The notes beneath the pieces were generated by a model. That model was not told the origin of the DNA. It saw only the letters and a list, made by a program, of their open reading frames with translations, and made no database searches. From Capnocytophaga sputigena (lineage in GTDB: Bacteria; Bacteroidota; Bacteroidia; Flavobacteriales; Flavobacteriaceae), in the NCBI RefSeq assembly GCF_900446695.1, contig NZ_UAVP01000003.1, forward strand, positions 248,001 to 312,000: a stretch of DNA of 64,000 nt, given 5' to 3'. Every line of letters begins with the position of its first letter. Positions within the stretch are counted from its first letter, which is position 1. This document shows, one piece after another, positions 8,574-17,922 of this stretch. The position numbers and the translations under genes are program-made.

Positions 8574-10106
8574 ATGAGCACTACAAAACAAGCAAAATCT
8601 GCTTTAATATCTGTTTTTGACAAGACAGGATTAGAACCTATCATTCACAGAATGAAAACTTTAGGCATTACCATCTACTCTACTGGGGGTACTGAAGATT
8701 TTATCAAAAAATTAGGCGTAGAGGTAATTCCTGTGGAAAGTATTACTGATTATCCCTCTATTTTTGGAGGACGTGTGAAAACACTTCACCCTAAAATTTT
8801 TGGAGGCATCCTCAACCGTCAGGACAATGTGCAGGATACTGAAGAAATGAAACAATACGCTATCCCTCAAATTGATATAGTGATTGTAGATTTATATCCT
8901 TTTGAAAAAACAGTGGCAAGCGGTGCTAATGAACAAGAGATTATTGAAAAAATTGATATAGGTGGTATTTCGCTCATCCGCGCTGCTGCTAAAAACTATA
9001 AAGATGTGCTTTGTGTAGCCTCAGTTGATGAATACAATGACCTTTTGCAGATTTTAGACGAACAACACGGCAGCACTACTTTAGAACAGCGCCGCCACTT
9101 TGCTGCTAAAGCCTTCCGCGTATCGTCTCACTACGATACTGCTATCTTCAACTACTTCAACCAAACCGAAGAAATTCCTACTTTAGCTATCAACGAGTGC
9201 CACGGACAAGTGTTGCGCTATGGCGAAAACCCTCACCAAAAAGGAGAATTTTACGGTAATTTCGATACCCTTTTCGATAAATTACACGGCAAAGAGCTCT
9301 CGTATAATAACTTGTTAGATGTAGATGCTGCTGTAAATCTAATGGCTGAATTTGTAGGCGATGATCCTACTTTTGCTATACTAAAACACAACAATGCTTG
9401 TGGCGTAGCAACTCGCAAAACGATACACGAAGCCTATAAAGATGCGCTCGCAGGCGACCCTGTTTCAGCTTTTGGAGGCATTCTTATTTCTAATACAAAA
9501 ATCGATTCGGCTACTGCAGAAACCATTCACTCACTGTTCTTTGAGGTAATCATTGCACCTTCTTATAGCGATGAAGCTCTAAAAATACTCGAACAGAAGA
9601 AAAATCGTATTATTTTAGTACAGAAGAAAGCCAAAATGCCTACAACAAGTGTGCGTTCGTGTCTCAATGGCTATTTGGTGCAGGAAAAAGACCTCAAAAC
9701 CGATAGCATAGCCGATGTACAATATGTAACTGCTGTTAAACCTTCAGCTGAAGTGCTCGACGACCTTTTCTTCGCTTCTAAAATATGTAAAAACACCAAA
9801 TCGAATACCATTGTATTAGTTAAAAACAAACAGCTCATCGCCAGCGGTACAGGACAAACCAGCCGTGTTGATGCGCTCAAACAAGCTATCGAAAAGGCTA
9901 AAGAATTCAAATTTGATCTCAACAATGCCGTAATGGCAAGTGATGCCTTCTTCCCCTTCCCCGATTGCGTGGAAATAGCTCACAACGAAGGTATTCGCTC
10001 AGTAATACAACCTGGTGGCTCTATTAAAGATCAAGCCAGTATCGACTACTGTGATGCTCACCAAATGGGAATGGTATTCACAGGAATACGACACTTTAAA
10101 CACTAA
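8574..10106 (+). CDS. purH: Bifunctional AICAR formyltransferase / IMP cyclohydrolase
   Basis: This enzyme performs the last two steps of de novo purine synthesis: it formylates AICAR with 10-formyl-tetrahydrofolate and closes the ring to IMP, in the cytoplasm. The 510-residue length is normal for the family. The N-terminal methylglyoxal-synthase-like cyclohydrolase domain holds YSTGGTEDFIKKLG and GGRVKTLHPKI. The transformylase domain holds RYGENPHQKG, KHNNACGVA (the catalytic Lys-His region) and the carboxy-terminal SDAFFPFPD and QPGGSIKDQ motifs. All of these look intact. It is followed 22 bases later by an MlaE-like permease gene and may share its transcript; no other pur gene is nearby. 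Confidence 0.98.
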   Translation: MSTTKQAKSALISVFDKTGLEPIIHRMKTLGITIYSTGGTEDFIKKLGVEVIPVESITDYPSIFGGRVKTLHPKIFGGILNRQDNVQDTEEMKQYAIPQIDIVIVDLYPFEKTVASGANEQEIIEKIDIGGISLIRAAAKNYKDVLCVASVDEYNDLLQILDEQHGSTTLEQRRHFAAKAFRVSSHYDTAIFNYFNQTEEIPTLAINECHGQVLRYGENPHQKGEFYGNFDTLFDKLHGKELSYNNLLDVDAAVNLMAEFVGDDPTFAILKHNNACGVATRKTIHEAYKDALAGDPVSAFGGILISNTKIDSATAETIHSLFFEVIIAPSYSDEALKILEQKKNRIILVQKKAKMPTTSVRSCLNGYLVQEKDLKTDSIADVQYVTAVKPSAEVLDDLFFASKICKNTKSNTIVLVKNKQLIASGTGQTSRVDALKQAIEKAKEFKFDLNNAVMASDAFFPFPDCVEIAHNEGIRSVIQPGGSIKDQASIDYCDAHQMGMVFTGIRHFKH

Positions 10107-10128
10107 TTAAACGCTATTTAAACAACGT

Positions 10129-10866
10129 ATGAAACACATTGCAGCCGTAGGAGGCTATTTTATAATGCTTTATGATGTCTTTCGCAAACGCACCCGCTGG
10201 TCGATTACTAAAGACCTCATATTGCGTGAGATAGACGACCTCATCTTTGGATCTATAGGTATCGTAGCTTTTATCTCTTTCTTCGTGGGAGGGGTAGTAG
10301 CTGTACAAACTGCTTTGAATATCGACAATCCATTTATACCTAAATACCTCATAGGTTTTGCTACTCGCCAATCTATTGTATTGGAGTTTGCGCCTACCTT
10401 TACAGCAGTAATTTTAGCAGGGAAAATCGGTTCGTTTATCACTTCCAGCATAGGTACAATGCGCGTAACCGAACAGATTGACGCCCTTGATATTATGGGG
10501 GTAAACTCGGTGAATTATTTGATATTCCCCAAAATAGTAGCCCTAATGTTAATGCCTTTCCTCATCGCCTTAGGTATGTACTTAGGGGTATTAGGAGGTT
10601 GGGCTTCTGCGGTGATGAGTGGCTATACCACCTCTGCCGAATTTGTACAAGGAGTGCAATACGACTTCAAACCTTATAGTATGGTGTATGCCTTCACTAA
10701 AACAATAGTTTTTGCATTTTTCTTGGCTACTATTCCGTCCTATCACGGTTATTATATGAAGGGAGGCGCTTTAGATGTTGGAAAAGCTAGTACGGTTTCA
10801 TTTGTATGGACAAGTATAGTGATTATCCTTGCTAACTCAGTGCTTACACAATTGTTCTACGCTTAG
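10129..10866 (+). CDS. mlaE: MlaE/YrbE-family ABC permease
   Basis: This is a 245-residue membrane protein with five or so hydrophobic helices. It carries the family hallmarks: FVGGVVAVQTA, LEFAPTFTAVILAGKIGS, GTMRVTEQIDALDIMG and the carboxy-terminal FLATIPSYHGY region. MlaE proteins form the inner-membrane core of systems that move phospholipid between inner and outer membrane, together with the MlaF ATPase and an MCE protein. Neither partner follows here: the next gene is on the other strand beyond a strong terminator. In many Flavobacteria the ATPase gene directly follows, so partners must be encoded elsewhere. Family assignment is firm; the transported lipid is inferred from homology. 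Confidence 0.88.
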   Translation: MKHIAAVGGYFIMLYDVFRKRTRWSITKDLILREIDDLIFGSIGIVAFISFFVGGVVAVQTALNIDNPFIPKYLIGFATRQSIVLEFAPTFTAVILAGKIGSFITSSIGTMRVTEQIDALDIMGVNSVNYLIFPKIVALMLMPFLIALGMYLGVLGGWASAVMSGYTTSAEFVQGVQYDFKPYSMVYAFTKTIVFAFFLATIPSYHGYYMKGGALDVGKASTVSFVWTSIVIILANSVLTQLFYA

Positions 10867-10884
10867 TTTGATCAAGATAATAAC

Positions 10885-10923
10885 AAAAAATCCAGTATAG
10901 TGAGTTACTATACTGGATTTTTT
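10885..10923. terminator. Bidirectional intrinsic terminator
   Basis: A perfect 17-bp stem (10885-10901 with 10907-10923, loop GAGTT) is flanked by A6 and T6, so it serves both the mlaE-like gene on the plus strand and the YrdC-type gene on the minus strand, whose stop codon begins at 10928. Confidence 0.92.
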
Positions 10924-10925
10924 GT

Positions 10926-11549
10926 TTAGTAAATAATATCAACATCTCCTTTGCCTTCCCGCAGCACAACAGGTGCATTGCCTGAGAGGTCTATGACAGT
11001 GGAGGCTACATTGTCGCCATAACCACCATCAATAACGATATCTACACGGTTTTGCCATTTCTCGAAGATAAGCTCCGGGTCGGTGGTGTACTCAATCACA
11101 TCATCATCGTCGTAGATAGAGGTAGAGACTATAGGGTTACCTAACTTTTCTACAATAGTACGCGCAATAGTGTTATCGGGGACACGTATCCCTACGGTTT
11201 TCTTCTTTTTAAAATCCTTAGGAAGATTGTTATTTCCTTGCATTATAAAGGTATAAGGACCTGGTAAAGCGCGTTTCAACAGTTTGAAAGTGCTCGTATC
11301 TATCTGTTTTACATAGTCAGATAGATTTTTTAAATCGGAGCATACAAATGAAAAGTTTGCTTTTTCGAGTTTTACTCCTTTGATGCGAGCAATTTTCTCA
11401 AGGGCTTTGGTATTGGTAATATCACAGCCCAAACCGTAAACGGTATCAGTAGGATAGATAATGAGTCCGCCGTGGCGAAGCACTTCCACTACCTTAGCAA
11501 TCTCCTTTTCGTTGGGATTTTCGTTGTATAATTTAATAAAATCAGCCAT
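10926..11549 (-). CDS. YrdC/Sua5/YciO-family protein (L-threonylcarbamoyladenylate synthase type)
   Basis: This 207-residue protein has the YrdC fold: IIYPTDTVYGLGCD near residues 31-44, the nucleotide and lysine positions of the KR-type site (ARIKGVKLEKANFSF), VGIRVPDN, and NPIVSTSIY. The family makes threonylcarbamoyl-AMP from threonine, bicarbonate and ATP for the t6A modification of tRNA. The length and C-terminal VVLREGKGDVDIIY match the short YciO-like branch, some members of which are not essential for t6A, so the enzymatic role is probable rather than certain. It is the last gene of a three-gene run with the thioesterase (4-base gap) and the M3 peptidase. Confidence 0.85.
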   Translation of the reverse strand: MADFIKLYNENPNEKEIAKVVEVLRHGGLIIYPTDTVYGLGCDITNTKALEKIARIKGVKLEKANFSFVCSDLKNLSDYVKQIDTSTFKLLKRALPGPYTFIMQGNNNLPKDFKKKKTVGIRVPDNTIARTIVEKLGNPIVSTSIYDDDDVIEYTTDPELIFEKWQNRVDIVIDGGYGDNVASTVIDLSGNAPVVLREGKGDVDIIY

Positions 11550-11553
11550 TGTT

Positions 11554-11979
11554 CTAAATATTAGGGGTAATTCTAATAGTGGTGAATTTGCAATAAGAAA
11601 TCAGTTTTTCCTCCTGATTTGTTACTTTTATTTCCCAAAGTTGGAGCGTACGTCCTGCATTCACACATACAGCTTTAGCGTAAAGGGTATCCCCTACTCT
11701 ACCTGCTCTCAAGTGATTAGCACTGAGTTCAATACCTCGAATCTGTTCATCATCATTACGGTAAAGTAAGTACGCTCCTATGCTACCTGCTGTTTCAGCT
11801 AAAGCTAAAGTAGCCCCTCCGTGTAACACCCCATCTACCTGAGTAACTTTCTCGGTAACAGGCATCGTTATAGTAACACTATCTTCGGTTACTTCGGAAA
11901 TTTCCATTTGCCAATCGCGCATCAAGTTGTTTGGAGGTAACGCCTGCCACTTCTGTAGTAAAGTTTCTTTGTTAAGCAT
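11554..11979 (-). CDS. Hotdog-fold PaaI/MenI-type thioesterase
   Basis: This 141-residue protein has the single hotdog domain of the 4HBT family. Its motif DGVLHGGATLALAETAGSIG contains the HGG turn and the catalytic acid of the PaaI/MenI branch. These enzymes hydrolyse aryl- or acyl-CoA thioesters in the cytoplasm. The acidic residue of the ALAE element resembles MenI, the DHNA-CoA hydrolase of menaquinone synthesis, which would suit a menaquinone-using Bacteroidota, but no men gene lies nearby and phenylacetyl-CoA or general thioesterase roles remain possible. It is placed between the M3 peptidase gene (15-base gap) and the YrdC-type gene (4-base gap), so co-transcription is likely. Confidence 0.85.
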   Translation of the reverse strand: MLNKETLLQKWQALPPNNLMRDWQMEISEVTEDSVTITMPVTEKVTQVDGVLHGGATLALAETAGSIGAYLLYRNDDEQIRGIELSANHLRAGRVGDTLYAKAVCVNAGRTLQLWEIKVTNQEEKLISYCKFTTIRITPNI

Positions 11980-11994
11980 AGCATATCCTTTTTG

Positions 11995-14037
11995 TTACTT
12001 CAACCCACGTGCTTTAAGTAGTGGCTCAATAGCAGGAGCTTTCCCTCTAAAGGCTAAATACATTTTTTCGTAATCCATTGTATTGCCTTTGGAGAGTATC
12101 AAATCTCTGAAACGTTGTCCATTAGCACGAGTAAGTCCTCCGTTTTCTTCAAACCATTGGTAGGCATCGTGGCAAAGCATTTCTGTCCATTGGTAAGAGT
12201 AATAGCCTGCTCCATAGCCTCCGCCAAAAATATGAGCAAAGTAAGACGAACGATATCTCGGAGGTACTTCTTTCACCCATAAGCCTGTTCTTTCAAGGGC
12301 TTTCTTCTCAAAATCACTTACATTATTGATGATAGTATCCGAAGGAATAGTATGCCATTGCAAGTCTAAATTGGCAGCAGCCAAAACTTCAGTAAAGGCA
12401 TAGCCCTCATTGAAGGTACTCGCTTTTTTTATCTTATCAATAAGAGCTTGTGGAATAGGTTGTTTGGTCTCGTAATGTACTGCATAGTTTTTAAGAATAT
12501 CAGGATACAAAGCCCAATGCTCATTGAATTGTGAAGGAAACTCCACAAAATCGCGTGCTACTGCTGTTCCTGATAAACTCGCATACTGTTGATTCGCAAA
12601 GAAACCGTGCAATGCGTGACCAAACTCGTGGAAGAGCGTAGTAAGTTCGTCGTAAGTAAGTAAAGCAGGTTTACCTTCGGCAGGTTTTACATAGTTGCAC
12701 ACATTGTAAATAACAGGTTTAGTGCCTAATAACTTCGATTGGTTTACAAAGTTGCTCATCCACGCACCACCGCGTTTGCTTTCACGAGCAAAGAAATCGC
12801 CATAGAAAAGTCCTAATGGCGTACCATCTTCTTCAAAAAGTTCATACACCAATACATCGGGGTGATATACGGGTATATCTTTGCGTTCTTTAAAGGTAAT
12901 GCCATAAAGTTTGGTAGCTGCATAGAATACACCATTTTCAAGAGCATTTTTCAATTCGAAATAAGGTTTGATTTCGTTCTCATCGAGGTCGTATTTAGCT
13001 TTGCGAACTTGTTCGGCATAGAAATTCCAATCGTAAGGCTCTAAAGTAAAATTACCTCCCGTTTTGGCGATTTGTGCTTGTATTTCTTTAGCTTCTACTT
13101 TGGCTTTACCTACTGAAGCAGGCACTAAATCTTTAAAGAATTGAGCAATAGCAGCAGGAGTTTTAGCCATAGTGCGTTGCAAGCTCCATTCGGCATAGTT
13201 TTTAAAGCCCAAGAGTTCAGCTTTTTTAGCACGCAGTAAAGCAATGCGTTTTAGGATATCATTGGTATTATGAGCTCCCCCATCAGTACGATTCCAGCTT
13301 GCTTCAAACAATTGTTTACGAGCGTTGCGGTCGGGTAATTCACTAAGGAGCGGTTGCTGAGTAGTATTCACAATTGCTACTTTTTGACCATTGATAGTTT
13401 GAGCGGCTGCCAATGAGCCTTCTAAAAGCGTTTGGTTGAAATCAGTTTCTAAAGAAGCTAACTCACTATTGTACTTTTTAAGAGTTTCTTTATCTGTAGC
13501 TGATAGGTTAGCACCCGCTACTACAAAATCTTCATAGTAATTTTCTAACAATTTAAGCGATTCAGCATCTAATTTCAAGCTCTCACGTTTATCGTATAAG
13601 GCTTTGATACGCGCAAAGAGTTTTTCATTCAGGTGAATACCATCGGCGTGTTCTGCAAACTTAGGTGATAATTCTTTTTGTAATACTTTTAAGGTATCAT
13701 TAGTATTTGCCTCAGTTAAAGCATTGAATACCGCTGAAGCACGCTCTAATTCTACCCCACTTTTTTCCAAAGCAATTATAGTATTCTCAAAAGTAGGAGT
13801 TTCGTTGCTATTAGCGATAGCTGCAATACGTTCGTTTTGCAAAGCCATTCCTTTGAGTAAGGCGGGACGGTAATGCTCGTCTTTAATCTTTGAGAAGTCG
13901 GGAGCACCATAAGGCAAAGTGCTTTCTACCAATAGCGGATTGTTCTCTGTTTTTTCTGTCATTTTTGAAGTCTTTGAATCGTTGCAGCCTACCAAAGCAG
14001 TGAGCAATATAGCTGCTGAAAATAAAGGTAATTTCAT
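11995..14037 (-). CDS. dcp: M3-family peptidase (peptidyl-dipeptidase Dcp-like), lipoprotein
   Basis: This is a 680-residue zinc oligopeptidase. The active site TTLFHEFGHALHGFF carries HExxH, and the third ligand Glu follows in the ARDFVEFPSQ element. The C-terminal YYSYQWTEMLCHDAYQWFEENGG and FRDLILSKGNT are typical of Dcp. Dcp removes dipeptides from the C-termini of short peptides. The N-terminus MKLPLFSAAILLTALVGCN is a lipoprotein signal with lipobox LVGC, so the enzyme is membrane-anchored in the envelope, in contrast to the soluble Escherichia coli form; this is common in Bacteroidota. After the Cys come Asn, Asp and Ser, not the acidic surface-export signal. It is first in the run of three genes and is separated from hppA by a terminator. 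Confidence 0.93.
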   Translation of the reverse strand: MKLPLFSAAILLTALVGCNDSKTSKMTEKTENNPLLVESTLPYGAPDFSKIKDEHYRPALLKGMALQNERIAAIANSNETPTFENTIIALEKSGVELERASAVFNALTEANTNDTLKVLQKELSPKFAEHADGIHLNEKLFARIKALYDKRESLKLDAESLKLLENYYEDFVVAGANLSATDKETLKKYNSELASLETDFNQTLLEGSLAAAQTINGQKVAIVNTTQQPLLSELPDRNARKQLFEASWNRTDGGAHNTNDILKRIALLRAKKAELLGFKNYAEWSLQRTMAKTPAAIAQFFKDLVPASVGKAKVEAKEIQAQIAKTGGNFTLEPYDWNFYAEQVRKAKYDLDENEIKPYFELKNALENGVFYAATKLYGITFKERKDIPVYHPDVLVYELFEEDGTPLGLFYGDFFARESKRGGAWMSNFVNQSKLLGTKPVIYNVCNYVKPAEGKPALLTYDELTTLFHEFGHALHGFFANQQYASLSGTAVARDFVEFPSQFNEHWALYPDILKNYAVHYETKQPIPQALIDKIKKASTFNEGYAFTEVLAAANLDLQWHTIPSDTIINNVSDFEKKALERTGLWVKEVPPRYRSSYFAHIFGGGYGAGYYSYQWTEMLCHDAYQWFEENGGLTRANGQRFRDLILSKGNTMDYEKMYLAFRGKAPAIEPLLKARGLK

Positions 14038-14054
14038 AGTTTTTAGGTGATTAT

Positions 14055-14100
14055 AAAAAGGGTGTTCGAGGAAAAAATTTCCTCAAACACCCCTTTTGAG
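14055..14100 (-). terminator. Intrinsic terminator after hppA
   Basis: On the minus strand a near-perfect stem (GGGTGTTTGAGGAAA with TTTCCTCGAACACCC, T-rich loop) is followed by TTTTTAT. It lies between the hppA stop (14124) and the M3 peptidase start (14037). Confidence 0.85.
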
Positions 14101-14123
14101 GTTATATAGTAACTAAAATACTG

Positions 14124-16883
14124 TTATTTAGCAGTCAAACGTATGTCAATACGTCTGTTTTTAGCTTTGCACTCATCGGTGTCGTTAGCAGGACAAACAG
14201 GGTGTTCTTGACCATAACCTTGAGCACTCAATTGTGCTTTGTTAGCTCCCAATGCCACCAATTTGTTTAACACTGAATTAGCACGTCTTTCTGAAAGTTT
14301 TAAATTACCTTCGGCACTACCTGTATTATCGGTATAACCTCCTAAACGGATAGCAGCTTTAGGATAGGCTTTCAAAATAGCTACAATGTTCTTTAATTGT
14401 TGTTCAGAACCTTCAGTAAGTTCATCACTACCTGTTTTGAAGTAAGTTCTATCCAAAGTAATCCAATTATCTTTGAATTGTTCTGGAGTAGTGAGGCTTT
14501 TATCTTCTATTAATTTTACAAGATGAGCTTCAGATGAATTTTTACCTACTTCTAACATTGTATTGTCAAAAAGGCTCAATTGAAATAAATCACCTACATT
14601 GTACTCAAAGTTACCATCGGCGTTAAGTTTACCTTCTTCAATAACAACTACTTCGTCTACAGGCATCATTTCCTCACCTTCACCTTGACGGATTTGAGCT
14701 TCTATAGGAGTTCCTGAAGCATCAGCAGTATGTCCACCCAAGATAGGAGCGATTACTAAACCTACCAAGCAAGTGAGTTTGATAAGGATATTCATTGAAG
14801 GACCTGAAGTATCTTTGAATGGGTCACCTACAGTATCACCAGTAACGGCTGCTTTATGAGCGTCAGAACCTTTGTAAGTCATTTGTCCGTTGATTTCAAC
14901 ACCTGCTTCAAATGATTTCTTAGCATTGTCCCAAGCACCACCAGCGTTGTTTTGGAAGATAGCCCATACAACTCCTGATACAGCTACACCAGCCATATAA
15001 GCGCCAAGAGCTTCAGCACCCATCACAAAACCGATGATAATAGGAGTGATGATAGTAATTGCACCAGGTAACATCATTTCGCGTAAAGCAGCTTTAGTAG
15101 AAATATCTACACATCTGCCATACTCTGGAGTACCTTTACCTTCCATAATACCAGGGATTTCGCGGAATTGGCGACGTACTTCGTTCACCATATCCATAGC
15201 AGCTTTCCCTACTGATTGCATTGCCAAGGCTGAGAAGATTACTGGAATCATACCTCCGATAAACAAAGCAGCTAATACATTCGCTTTGAAAATATTGATA
15301 CCAGAAATACCTGTAAAGGTTACATAAGCAGCAAATAAAGCTAAAGCAGTAAGTGCAGCTGATGCAATCGCAAATCCTTTACCTACCGCAGCAGTAGTAT
15401 TACCTACTGAGTCTAAAATATCAGTACGTTGACGCACTTCTTTTGGCAATTCACTCATTTCGGCTACACCACCAGCGTTATCGGCAATAGGACCGAAAGC
15501 ATCAATAGCCAATTGCATAGCAGTAGTTGCCATCATTGCTGATGCGGCAATCGCTACACCATAGAAACCAGCTAAAGAGTAAGAACCCCAAATAGCCACA
15601 GCAAAAAGCAATACAGAACCAAAGGTAGATTTCATACCAGTAGCTAAACCTGCAATAATATTGGTAGCAGCTCCAGTAGATGAATTGCGTACGATATTCA
15701 ATACCGGTTTTTTACCCAAAGCTGTAAAATGTTCAGTAATAGCTGAAATGAGTAAGCCTACTGCCAAACCTACGATAGTTGCGTAGAATACATTGATACT
15801 TGCGATTTCTTTTACTCCTTCACCAAAGAAACTCATTTGGATAGTTTCGGGCAACATATATTTGATAAGGAAATAGCAAGCTACTAAAGTAAGTGCTAAA
15901 GCTACATAGTTACCTGTATTTAGTGAACTTTGTACTTGTTTTTCTTTAGCGTCGTTGTTTTTGATACCTACACAGAAAGTACCAATAATTGAAGCAATGA
16001 TACCTACACCAGCAATTACTAACGGCAATAAGATAGGTCCTAAACCACCGAAAGCATCGGTGAAAGCACCACCATTGGCAGTTGCTATATCTTTAATCAC
16101 ATAGTTACCCAATACCATTGAAGCAAGTACAGTAGCCACATACGAACCAAACAAGTCAGCACCCATACCAGCCACGTCACCTACGTTATCACCTACGTTA
16201 TCGGCAATAGTAGCAGGGTTACGAGGGTCGTCTTCAGGGATACCAGCTTCTACTTTACCTACGAGGTCAGCTCCTACATCGGCAGCTTTGGTGTAAATAC
16301 CACCACCTACACGAGCAAAGAGCGCGATAGACTCAGCACCAAGTGAGAAACCAGCTAAGGCTTCGAGTACAAGAGTCATTTCGTCGTAGAAAGGTTTGCC
16401 TCCTCCTACAAAAGTGTTTACAAAAAGAATGAAGAACAAGCTCAAGCCCAATACAGCTAAACCTGCTACTCCTAATCCCATTACAGTACCACCTCCAAAG
16501 GATACTTTCAAAGCTTTTGGCAAGCTAGTGCGAGCCGCTTCGGTAGTGCGTACATTAGCATTGGTAGCAATACGCATCCCGATATTTCCCGCTAAGGCAG
16601 AGAAGAAAGCTCCACACACAAAAGCTACTACAATAAGCCAGTGAGAAGTTTCTACCATACGAGAAACAATAAATAGAGCAATAGAAGCAATAATCACAAA
16701 AATACCCAAAATGCGGTACTCAGCATTGAGGAATGCCATTGCCCCTTCTTTGATACTTTTGGAAATACTTTGCATTCGCTCATTGCCTGTGGTTTGTTTG
16801 TTCACCCACGAAGCCTTCACAATCATAAAGATAAGTCCAAGAATAGCAAGGACTAACGGTAAATATAACATCATTTTATCCAT
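14124..16883 (-). CDS. hppA: K+-stimulated membrane pyrophosphatase fused to a C-terminal OmpA-like domain
   Basis: The protein has 919 residues, against roughly 650-750 for most bacterial membrane pyrophosphatases. The first 730 or so residues form the multi-helix ion pump that couples pyrophosphate hydrolysis to H+ or Na+ export. The substrate motif [11 protein letters not shown] is at about 202-212, followed by the conserved [28 protein letters not shown] (about 494-503) has the Ala and Gly of the potassium-dependent class where the K+-independent class has Lys and Thr. After a linker of about 80 residues, about 813-919 form a complete OmpA/MotB peptidoglycan-binding domain ([42 protein letters not shown]). 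The C-terminus of these pumps is extracytoplasmic, so the added domain can reach the cell wall. Whether it pumps Na+ or H+ I cannot settle. Terminated by the hairpin at 14055-14100. Confidence 0.95.
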   Translation of the reverse strand: MDKMMLYLPLVLAILGLIFMIVKASWVNKQTTGNERMQSISKSIKEGAMAFLNAEYRILGIFVIIASIALFIVSRMVETSHWLIVVAFVCGAFFSALAGNIGMRIATNANVRTTEAARTSLPKALKVSFGGGTVMGLGVAGLAVLGLSLFFILFVNTFVGGGKPFYDEMTLVLEALAGFSLGAESIALFARVGGGIYTKAADVGADLVGKVEAGIPEDDPRNPATIADNVGDNVGDVAGMGADLFGSYVATVLASMVLGNYVIKDIATANGGAFTDAFGGLGPILLPLVIAGVGIIASIIGTFCVGIKNNDAKEKQVQSSLNTGNYVALALTLVACYFLIKYMLPETIQMSFFGEGVKEIASINVFYATIVGLAVGLLISAITEHFTALGKKPVLNIVRNSSTGAATNIIAGLATGMKSTFGSVLLFAVAIWGSYSLAGFYGVAIAASAMMATTAMQLAIDAFGPIADNAGGVAEMSELPKEVRQRTDILDSVGNTTAAVGKGFAIASAALTALALFAAYVTFTGISGINIFKANVLAALFIGGMIPVIFSALAMQSVGKAAMDMVNEVRRQFREIPGIMEGKGTPEYGRCVDISTKAALREMMLPGAITIITPIIIGFVMGAEALGAYMAGVAVSGVVWAIFQNNAGGAWDNAKKSFEAGVEINGQMTYKGSDAHKAAVTGDTVGDPFKDTSGPSMNILIKLTCLVGLVIAPILGGHTADASGTPIEAQIRQGEGEEMMPVDEVVVIEEGKLNADGNFEYNVGDLFQLSLFDNTMLEVGKNSSEAHLVKLIEDKSLTTPEQFKDNWITLDRTYFKTGSDELTEGSEQQLKNIVAILKAYPKAAIRLGGYTDNTGSAEGNLKLSERRANSVLNKLVALGANKAQLSAQGYGQEHPVCPANDTDECKAKNRRIDIRLTAK

Positions 16884-16913
16884 ACAAATATTAGTAATTA
16901 GTTAAATTTAGGG

Positions 16914-16944
16914 CGTAAAAGTACGAAAGATAATTGTAACGAAA
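16914..16944 (-). promoter_or_regulatory. Candidate hppA promoter
   Basis: The minus strand holds TATCTTTCG and TACTTTTACG in tandem (16914-16932), each a near match to TAnnTTTG, with a T-rich -33 region further up. Which one is used cannot be told. Confidence 0.4.
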
Positions 16945-16999
16945 AAATAATAGTTAAAAAAATATTAATTTTTAGAAGATAGTAATTAGAAGATAGGAG

Positions 17000-17491
17000 T
17001 TAGAATGCAGTACAATTGTTAATATATTGTTGTTTAAATTCAGAAAAAGAAGAGGCTATAAGTTCTGTTTCTTCATATATTGGCTCATATCCGCGATAAA
17101 TATTGCCTAAATTATGTTTAGCAATTCCTATAGCCAGATATTCATACCCATTTTTAACTGAGATAAGAAAAGGCAAATGAGCTTTCCAAAACTCACTTAC
17201 CTTATTTCTTTCGTTGTCATTTTCTGCATATTCTAAGCTCTGTTTTTCAAACTCATTCCAAGCAAAAGCAGATTCATCAGTATTTTGGTAATCTTTAGCT
17301 GATAGAAACCATACTGTATCTTCTTGATTAGCACACACACTGAACAAGTTTATAAATTCTTGAAATTCTTTGGGAGTATATTGCATTCTTCCATTAGCTA
17401 TATCTTCCACGCGAAAATTATCAGGTAATTTATCTGTGGAAATATTCCATTGTAATGCTTTTAATGCTTCTAAAAAAAGTATATTTTCCAT
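17000..17491 (-). CDS. SMI1/KNR4 (SUKH)-like protein, probable immunity protein
   Basis: This 163-residue cytoplasmic protein has the late motif LPFLISVKNGYEYLAIGI followed by YRGYEPIYEETELIASSF, the layout seen in SMI1/KNR4 (SUKH) proteins. These often act as immunity proteins against polymorphic toxins. No toxin gene or secretion marker is adjacent. The gene lies 4 bases after the remnant reading frame at 17496-17595 and 105 bases after an Imm45-like gene, so this is a small group of immunity-like genes. Composition is more AT-rich than that of the flanking hppA and gltS genes. The family call is moderate; the toxin partner is unknown. Confidence 0.6.
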   Translation of the reverse strand: MENILFLEALKALQWNISTDKLPDNFRVEDIANGRMQYTPKEFQEFINLFSVCANQEDTVWFLSAKDYQNTDESAFAWNEFEKQSLEYAENDNERNKVSEFWKAHLPFLISVKNGYEYLAIGIAKHNLGNIYRGYEPIYEETELIASSFSEFKQQYINNCTAF

Positions 17492-17495
17492 TTTT

Positions 17496-17595
17496 TTAAT
17501 CTAACCAATCCCAAATTTTATGAATTAAATCATTATCTATTTCCTCTCCTATCAATATTTCTTTTTGAATATTATCTTTAATAGAGAGTTCAAAA
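17496..17595 (-). pseudogene. C-terminal remnant of a small acidic protein
   Basis: On the minus strand an open stretch of about 32 codons, without a start codon, ends in TAA at 17496-17498. It reads FELSIKDNIQKEILIGEEI and ends LIHKIWDWLD, which has the look of the end of a real protein rather than random frame. It lies between two immunity-like genes. I read it as the tail of a third gene lost by deletion; the parent family is unknown. A random open stretch of this length is not excluded. Confidence 0.4.
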
Positions 17596-17596
17596 C

Positions 17597-17914
17597 TTAT
17601 TTAAAAGAAAACATTTCGGTATTCTCACAGATATAAACATCTTTTAGTTGGCAATCTATATAGCCCCATTTTTGCCAATTGTCCTTTAGCCAATCTGCTC
17701 TTAGTCCGAATTTGTAACCTTCTGGTATAGATTCTTTAGGGAAAAGCACGTAAGTTAATCCTGCTTTATACCCTGAGATTACCATTAAACCGTAACTATC
17801 ACCTAATTCACACAATAGAAAATATACAACTTCTTCATAAGGATATATTCCTTTACATTTAAATATAGTTCCTCTTGGAATAGATGTTTCTGTATAATCT
17901 ATCAATTTTTTCAT
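17597..17914 (-). CDS. Imm45-like immunity protein
   Basis: This 105-residue protein begins MKKLIDYTETSIPRGTIFKC and contains YPYEEVVYFLLCE, GLMVISGYKAGL and a carboxy-terminal WLKDNWQKWGYIDC, which matches my recollection of the Imm45 family of polymorphic-toxin immunity proteins. Such proteins bind and neutralise a cognate toxin delivered by kin or neighbours. No toxin is encoded nearby, so it would be an orphan. It lies 8 bases after gltS start-distal end on the same strand and just before the remnant, and looks AT-rich. Confidence in the family is moderate since I rely on memory of the consensus. Confidence 0.6.
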   Translation of the reverse strand: MKKLIDYTETSIPRGTIFKCKGIYPYEEVVYFLLCELGDSYGLMVISGYKAGLTYVLFPKESIPEGYKFGLRADWLKDNWQKWGYIDCQLKDVYICENTEMFSFK

Positions 17915-17922
17915 TATAACAA

